From NCBI RefSeq assembly GCF_947179165.1, contig NC_077239.1, positions 33,680,134 through 33,744,133 of the forward strand: a stretch of DNA of 64,000 nucleotides, written 5' to 3'. The DNA is from Solanum dulcamara (taxonomy: Eukaryota > Streptophyta > Magnoliopsida > Solanales > Solanaceae). The first letter of the stretch is position 1. Every line of letters starts with the position of its first letter. Position numbers and translations under genes: made by a program. This document shows, piece after piece, positions 60,383 through 64,000 of this stretch. The notes under the pieces were generated by a model. The model did not search any database. It saw only the letters and a list, made by a program, of their open reading frames with translations, and was not told where the DNA came from.

Positions 60383-62127
60383 TGTCACGATCCAAGCCTA
60401 GGGACTAGATATGACATGGCAAATGAGGATCCTGAAAGTACCTCACACAAGCCTCTTAGAATTCTTTTAGCCTTTCATAGGTAATGACAATAAATAAACA
60501 AGCAGAAATCATAATAGTAAATTATCAACTTACATATGTCCAACAATACCTCTAACTTTTAGATTTAACAGGGCTAAGATAAGTCCCTAGTTTACCCTCA
60601 ATCATGATAGAAAGAAATGCCATAGTAAGTGTCTAAAGATCTCAACATATCATAAGCTAGAAATATAAAAGAGTATTTTTCCCGAAACATGGGAACTCAC
60701 CCAAAGTAGTCTTCAAATGAAATCTTAACTAGCCACGTGGAGGAGAACAAGGAGGAGCACCAGTCCCTACATTATGATATAATGTAGGAAAAGGAGTATG
60801 CATTAGTACTTTGGATGTACTAAGTATGTAAGCATGCATGAACATTGAGGAAATATTAAAACATTTATGTAATATGAAACATAATGCAATGCATGCATAA
60901 TCAATCATATATATATCTTTTAAAACATTCATTTTGTGGGAAAATGACCATAACCGATATTTAAGATCATGCGAGCTATTACATAGAATCCAACATAACC
61001 CCCTTCATTGGCCGAGTAGACTACTTGCTGGGTAGAACACCATCAATTTCATTCATTTCTTTAACTTTAACTTTAAGGGCTATTTGTGGATCCATTAGCC
61101 TAAGCCACAAGGGCTCCTATGTTGGCACATAGTTAATGAGATAAAGGGTTGCTACTAGGATTTCCTTACCTAATCCCACCTCAAGGTAGAGTAAAGCTTA
61201 AAGAAAATAAACATAAATATAATGAGATAAAGGGTTGTTACTAGGATTCCCTTACCTAATCCCACATACGGTAGAGTAAAGCTTAAAAAAATATATAAAT
61301 AAAAGTTGAAGGAATACTCTCATTGAAGACTTATATACCTGGAATTCGAAGTGTTACTCAAAATCGAAGGACTTAGTAAACACTCTTGAATCCTAGCATT
61401 TTTTCCTCACCGGAGTGTTTTGTGTACTACCCGGAGTATATGAATTATCGGAATAGTATTTTTACACTACTAAGAACTAAAACTATATTTTGAAAATGAG
61501 TAAAGGAGTGTATAGAGAGAAGAGTTACTTGAGAAAGCTTGACGAATAAAATGATGAAGTAAGGTGGGTATTTATAGTTGAGAAGGAGGGACCTAACAAT
61601 AATTAAAATAATTAAAAAAGAAAAATCTAAATATTTAATAGAAGATTATGATGTCATGGGTGATGGAGGACTATTGATTTTATGGGTGATGTCAAAGGGA
61701 TCTAGATCTTTCCATGGTTGGTGAGATGATCTATCTTTTAACAAAATACCCTTTTTCGGAGTTGTATTTAAAAAACATAACTTCTTCATTAGGATTTGGT
61801 GTCTTCATATGAATTGTTTCTCTTGACGTATACTTTCATATCATTTAAGAATCAACTAATTTGGAGCATCCTTTAGTGAGATATGATTTTTCTTGTATAA
61901 ACACTTTATTTTGTCACAACACCATGTCTTGCAATAATTAATTTATTTGACCTACTTAACCTTCGAAACATAAAATATATTCTTCACAAAAGATTTAGGT
62001 AATGATGTTTGATTTTATTCAAAAATTTTAATTACTTAATTTGGACCATCCTATTAAAATTTATGCCCAAAATACAGAAGCGATATCATTTTCATCGAGA
62101 ATTATAATGTTCTTAGGGGTTTTTACA
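60383..62127 (-). repeat. 3' LTR of K
   Basis: 1745 bp, TGTAAAAACCCCTAAG at 62127 to GGATCGTGACA at 60383 on the minus strand. Contains an imperfect tandem duplication with period 86 bp (61135-61289). Confidence 0.88.
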
Positions 62128-62142
62128 TTATCTCCCCATTGG
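62128..62142 (-). other. Polypurine tract of K
   Basis: The complement reads caatggggagataa, preceded by the ttcgaggacgaatgt block that all gypsy elements here share. It is a less perfect purine run than those of B, C, D and E. Confidence 0.75.
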
Positions 62143-62330
62143 GAACATTCGTCCTCGAATGAAGAAAAAATTAGATTGAGTAGAGGAGAGTGTAAACCAA
62201 CAACCCATCATTAATGCAATAGTGCAATCTAAAACATCGTTCAAAATATATTTCATAATTTTGCATACATATGACAACAAAAATTGAAATGCAATGATTT
62301 CAAGTAATTGAGAAAGGACAACTTAATACC

Positions 62331-64000
62331 TTAGGTTTGTGTAGAGTGAAAAAGATGAGAGTATCGCTTAATCATATTCTCTTCAGCTTCCCATGTAGCA
62401 TTTTTGATTTTTTGATTCCTCCAAATGACTTGAACAGATGCAACTTCTCTGTTCCTCAATCTCTTAATTTGTCGGTCTAAAATTTTAACCGAAACTTCTT
62501 CATAGGTCAAGTTTTCTTCAACAGTCACTACTCTTAAAGGAACAATGGAACTATGATCACCCACACATTTTCTCAACATAGACACATGGAACACCGGATG
62601 AACTATGGCCATTTCCAATGGCAACTCCAACTCATATGCAACCTTGCCAACACGTCTCACGATTCTATAAGGCCCTACATACCTAGGGCTCAATTTCCCT
62701 TTCTTACCAAATCGAACCACACACTTTATGGGTGTAACCTTCATATACACCCAATCATCCACATTAAACTCAAGATCCCTTCTTCTAGTGTCGGAATAGG
62801 ACTTTTGATAACATTGAGCCGTCTTCAATCCTTCTCTAATGATCTTCACCTTCTCTAAAGAATCAAGTACCAAATCAGGGCCCAATAAGGTCATCTGACC
62901 TACTTCAAACAAACCAATCGAAGATCTACATCGTCTCCCATACAAAGCCTTAAATGGTACCATCTCAATACTTGAGTGATAATTATTATTATAGGCAAAC
63001 TCGATGAGCGGTAGATGATCATTCTAATTTCCTTTAAACTCCAACACACAAGCCCTTAATATATCATCTAGTGTTTGAATCGTCCTTTTTGCTTGCCCAT
63101 CCATTTGAGGATGGAATGCGGTTCTTAATTTTACCTTAGTACCGAGGCCATTTTAAAATAATCTCCAAAATTGAGAAGTGAATTAGGTACCACGATCCAA
63201 AATAATGGATAACGGCACACCATGCAACCTCATCAACTCTCAAATATACAACTTGGCATAGTCTTCGGCACTATAGCAAGTCTTAACCAATAGAAAGTGA
63301 GCCGAATTAGTCATTCTATCAACAATTTCCCAAATTGAATCATGACACTTTTGAGTATGAGGCAAACCGACTACAAAATCCATATTCACATCTTCCCACT
63401 TCCAAGTGGGAATTTTAATATCTTGGGCTAGGACATCCGGCCTTTGATGTTCGGCCTTCACTTGTTGGCAATTTGGACATTCAGACACGAACCTTACTAT
63501 GTCCTTCTTCATGCCACCCTACCAGTAGAACTCTTTTAAGTCTCGCTATATTTTCATTGAACCAGGATGAATGGAATATGTAGAATTATGAGCCTCCATC
63601 AATATCAAACTCCTTAGGCTATTAACATCCATAATACATAGCCGACCTTAGTAGTATAGCACCCCATCTCCCTCTTGGGATAAGACTTCTATCTTATTTT
63701 CCTTCACCAACTTCTTTAACTTTAAATAAACATCAGGTCAAGATGTTTCTTTGATTTAACATCCACCAAAAGAGGATTCATACCTATTTTAAACAACCAT
63801 ACTACCATCATCAGTACCACATAACTTCACCCCTAATCTAGCCAACCTGGGAACATCTTTCACCAACTCCTTCATCCCTTCATCCACATAGGCCACACTC
63901 CCCATAGACACTCTACTAAGTGTATTGGCAACCACATTGGCTTTACCAGGATGATAGTGCAGACTCATGTCATAATCCTTAAGGAGTTGTAGCCACCTTC
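62331..64000 (-). pseudogene. pol: pol of K: RNase H end, integrase, chromodomain (broken, partial)
   Basis: Reading down from 64000 in one frame: the RNase H end ([25 protein letters not shown], where Asp is usual after VA), a linker with stops and a local pair of compensating frameshifts, then the HHCC finger with CPNCQQVK. The integrase core follows, with NMDFVVGLP and LDRGT. The third catalytic residue is lost: the family GQAERT motif reads GQAKRT near 63090. A 210-codon open end holds KALYGRRCRSSIG, GPYRIVRRVGKVAYEL and a chromodomain (LTYEEVSVKILDRQIKRLR). Several stops replace Gln or Trp. Confidence 0.9.

Larger units (their letters stand above)
60383..64000 (-). mobile_element. Element K: Ty3/gypsy chromovirus, 3' part
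   Basis: Minus-strand element with 3' LTR 60383-62127, polypurine tract next to it and decayed pol to the window edge. Inserted in the LTR of J; gatat (60378-60382) should be one half of its target duplication. Confidence 0.87.

Noticed and set aside
1..64000. Endogenous pararetrovirus (caulimovirus-type) content
   Set aside because: All pol remnants have integrase and chromodomain parts and LTR flanks; I saw no movement-protein or coat-protein motif.

Overview
This window looks like pericentromeric or otherwise repeat-rich plant nuclear DNA, probably from a Solanaceae species. That family guess rests on recognising the gag style and the long Tekay/Del-type LTRs, not on a search. I see no intact host gene. 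Almost every base can be assigned to Ty3/gypsy (chromovirus-type) LTR retrotransposons, nested inside one another. I name the elements A, E, F, G, D, B, C, I, H, J and K.

Layout. 1-7104: element A (minus strand, 3' LTR off the left edge), inserted into the internal region of element E (plus strand, 7105-11240; 5' part off the left edge). 11241-15226: an AT-rich unassigned stretch, then element F (minus; gag remnant, primer-binding site, LTR). 15227-51331: a four-level nest. The outer element G (minus) carries D (minus, 16076-44405, flanked by the perfect duplication aagcc) in its 3' LTR. D carries B (plus, 20222-40217) in its internal region. B carries C (plus, 25778-36912). LTR divergence by eye falls inward: about 10% for D, about 3% for B and about 0.7% for C. 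51332-53250: T-rich (minus-strand view) exon/intron-like DNA that I do not recognise. 53327-59453: element I (minus; gag zinc knuckle and LTR), whose LTR holds H, a solo LTR with perfect atatc duplications. 59454-60382: start of gag and part of the LTR of J. 60383-64000: element K (minus), with a 3' LTR and a decayed pol running off the right edge.

How the parts relate. C is the only near-complete gag-pol element here, but it has five stops and one frameshift. A/B and D/E are two non-autonomous derivatives that share C's type of primer-binding site (complementary to initiator Met-tRNA), polypurine tract, 3-kb LTR and leader. A/B keep only a wrecked integrase C-terminus and chromodomain; D/E have a short (about 1.3 kb) non-coding internal region. 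They could have been mobilised in trans by C-like relatives.

Most notable: (1) 5S rRNA-gene-derived segments lie inside the internal regions of three of these elements (A, B, E), in two unrelated positions and orientations. (2) Splice-donor, branch-point and splice-acceptor-like motifs are conserved across diverged copies, in the LTR leader and upstream of gag. (3) The LTR carries a double hairpin with apparent compensatory changes. (4) A complex inverted and template-switch-like junction lies at 40217-41531.
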